From positions 1 through 21,057 of the IMG/VR virus record IMGVR_UViG_3300035459_000126: a stretch of DNA of 21,057 bases; one strand, given 5' to 3'. Source of the stretch: a virus. The notes beneath the pieces are model-generated. The model had not been told where the DNA came from. It was given only the letters and a program-made list of their open reading frames with translations, and did no database searches. Position numbers and translations under genes: made by a program. Shown piece after piece: positions 20,094 through 21,057 of the stretch (position 1 is the stretch's first letter; every line of letters starts with the position of its first letter).

Positions 20094-21057
20094 GCGTTTT
20101 CCATCGACTACGCACGACGGATGTACGCCGACCGGGGCCCGGTCGGTTTCGTTCGCTCGATGCACAGCTTGCTTGGTCTTCGCAATGCGAAGGGCATCAA
20201 GCATCGTGACGCCGAGGGCCGACCGGTTCTGGAGAGTCAGACGATCCGGCCCGACAGCGTGTCGCTCAAAGCGCTCGCCACTGCAATCTTCGGAGAGCAG
20301 AACATCGAGCGCCGCTTGAGCTGTCCGGCTCCCCAGATTGCGGAGCTTGAAGGTGATGTCCTCGAAGCAGGGAACGACATCGTCCCCGGCAACTTCGCCG
20401 ACATCACGGCCTACAACGAGACAGTTGCCGGCCTGCTGGAAGTCAAGATTCTCGAAGCCTACAACCGGCCCGAGTTCATTGCTCCGCAGTTGGCGACGAA
20501 CATCCCCTCGAACAAGGTTCAGGAGAAGTTCATCGGTGTCTCGACGCCGGCCGACGCCGCCCAGGAGCGTAAGCCTGGTCAGCAACACCCGCGTGCCCAG
20601 TTGACGGAACGGTACGTGACCACCCCGGTTACCAAGAATCGGGCGAACGCCGTTGACGTGACCCGCGAGGCAGTGATGTTCGACCTGACTCGTCAGGTTA
20701 TGGAACACGCCGAGCTTGTCAGCCAAACGCTGGCTTTGCGGAAAGAGTACCTGATGTTGGACGTGGTGCTGGGGATCAGCAATTCCTACACCTACGACGG
20801 CACCTCGTACTACACCTACGTTGCCAGCGGCGGGAACTGGGTCAACGTCGTCAACAACGACCTGACCGACTGGACCTGCTTGGACACGGACTACGTGCTG
20901 TTCAGCAAGATGGTCGATCAAGAGACCGGCCAGCCGATCAGCGTCGATGCCCGTGACCTGTTGGTCATGCCTGGACGCCGTGCGTTGATGGACAAAATCC
21001 TCAGCGACACCCAAGTCCGCCATGGCGCCGCCGCTTCGACGACTACGGTTGGTCAGC
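20091..21057 (+). CDS. Major capsid protein (3' partial)
   Basis: From ATG 20091 the frame stays open to the window end (322 codons, stop not reached). The N-terminus (M-A-F-S-I-D-Y-A-R-R) leads into a charged helical region, then G-N-D-I-V-P-G-N-F-A-D and a long domain with E-R-Y-V-T-T-P-V-T-K-N-R, T-R-E-A-V-M-F-D and D-L-L-V-M-P-G-R-R-A-L-M-D. The last segment (V-x-P-x-x-x-x-x-L near an L-V-M strand) is typical of the P-domain of HK97-fold capsid proteins. Position after protease/scaffold and decoration genes is that of lambda E and HK97 gp5. HK97 fold is inferred from synteny and pattern. The first 60 residues could be a delta domain removed by the protease. Confidence 0.85.
   Translation, partial: MAFSIDYARRMYADRGPVGFVRSMHSLLGLRNAKGIKHRDAEGRPVLESQTIRPDSVSLKALATAIFGEQNIERRLSCPAPQIAELEGDVLEAGNDIVPGNFADITAYNETVAGLLEVKILEAYNRPEFIAPQLATNIPSNKVQEKFIGVSTPADAAQERKPGQQHPRAQLTERYVTTPVTKNRANAVDVTREAVMFDLTRQVMEHAELVSQTLALRKEYLMLDVVLGISNSYTYDGTSYYTYVASGGNWVNVVNNDLTDWTCLDTDYVLFSKMVDQETGQPISVDARDLLVMPGRRALMDKILSDTQVRHGAAASTTTVGQ

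Noticed and set aside
20085-21023. Minus-strand open frame of 312 codons
   Set aside because: It is antisense to the capsid gene, which is open from ATG 20091 to the window end and preceded by a conserved leader.

Overview
The window is a stretch of a tailed-phage (Caudoviricetes) genome or prophage of high GC content. Every gene I accept lies on the + strand, packed with short or overlapping junctions and mostly strong Shine-Dalgarno sites (AAGGAGGTG-type). Several proteins have a style I associate with planctomycetes: a secreted protein with repeated PVR motifs, a helix-turn-helix protein with a zinc ribbon, secreted proteins with proline-rich linkers, and a CAP-domain fusion. A planctomycete host is therefore my best guess, but it is inference and not proven. 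No integrase, tRNA or CRISPR array is visible, so lytic phage versus prophage cannot be decided.

Layout. (1) 1-464: 3' end of a gene encoding a hexapeptide-repeat solenoid, with 14 near-identical 18-bp units. (2) 479-3311: four coupled genes (small protein, Cys-rich zinc protein, DUF3820-like protein, SbcC/Rad50/gp46-like ATPase with a zinc hook) and a 31-residue membrane peptide; this looks like the end of a DNA-metabolism module. (3) 3347-6473: a unit bounded by an extended -10 promoter and an intrinsic terminator, encoding two secreted proteins, a small helical protein, a papain-fold cysteine peptidase and a small membrane protein. (4) 6492-9395: a permuted NlpC/P60 (YiiX-like) thiol hydrolase, a membrane protein with a Cys cluster, a secreted thioredoxin-CAP fusion, a holin-like membrane protein, a small beta protein resembling phage spike-base proteins, and a small unknown. 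(5) 9402-21057: HTH/zinc-ribbon protein, TerS, TerL, portal, two small proteins, Mu gpF-like head protein, an 805-residue four-domain enzyme (glycosyltransferase, methyltransferase, phosphoribosyltransferase, HAD), prohead protease with a nested scaffold, a decoration or head-fibre protein, and the 5' part of the major capsid protein.

The order resembles the late region of phage lambda, where lysis genes lie just upstream of terminase, followed by portal, protease with nested scaffold, decoration protein and capsid. By that synteny the thiol hydrolases, thioredoxin-CAP protein and membrane proteins of regions 3-4 occupy the lysis position, yet no classical endolysin is visible. This cassette and the four-domain enzyme inside the head module are the two strongest candidates for undescribed biology. 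Regulatory structure is also visible: three promoter-like sites sharing a 16-bp spacer, two strong terminators (one placed just after a promoter and before the protease gene), and duplicated translation-start sequences for protease/scaffold and decoration/capsid.
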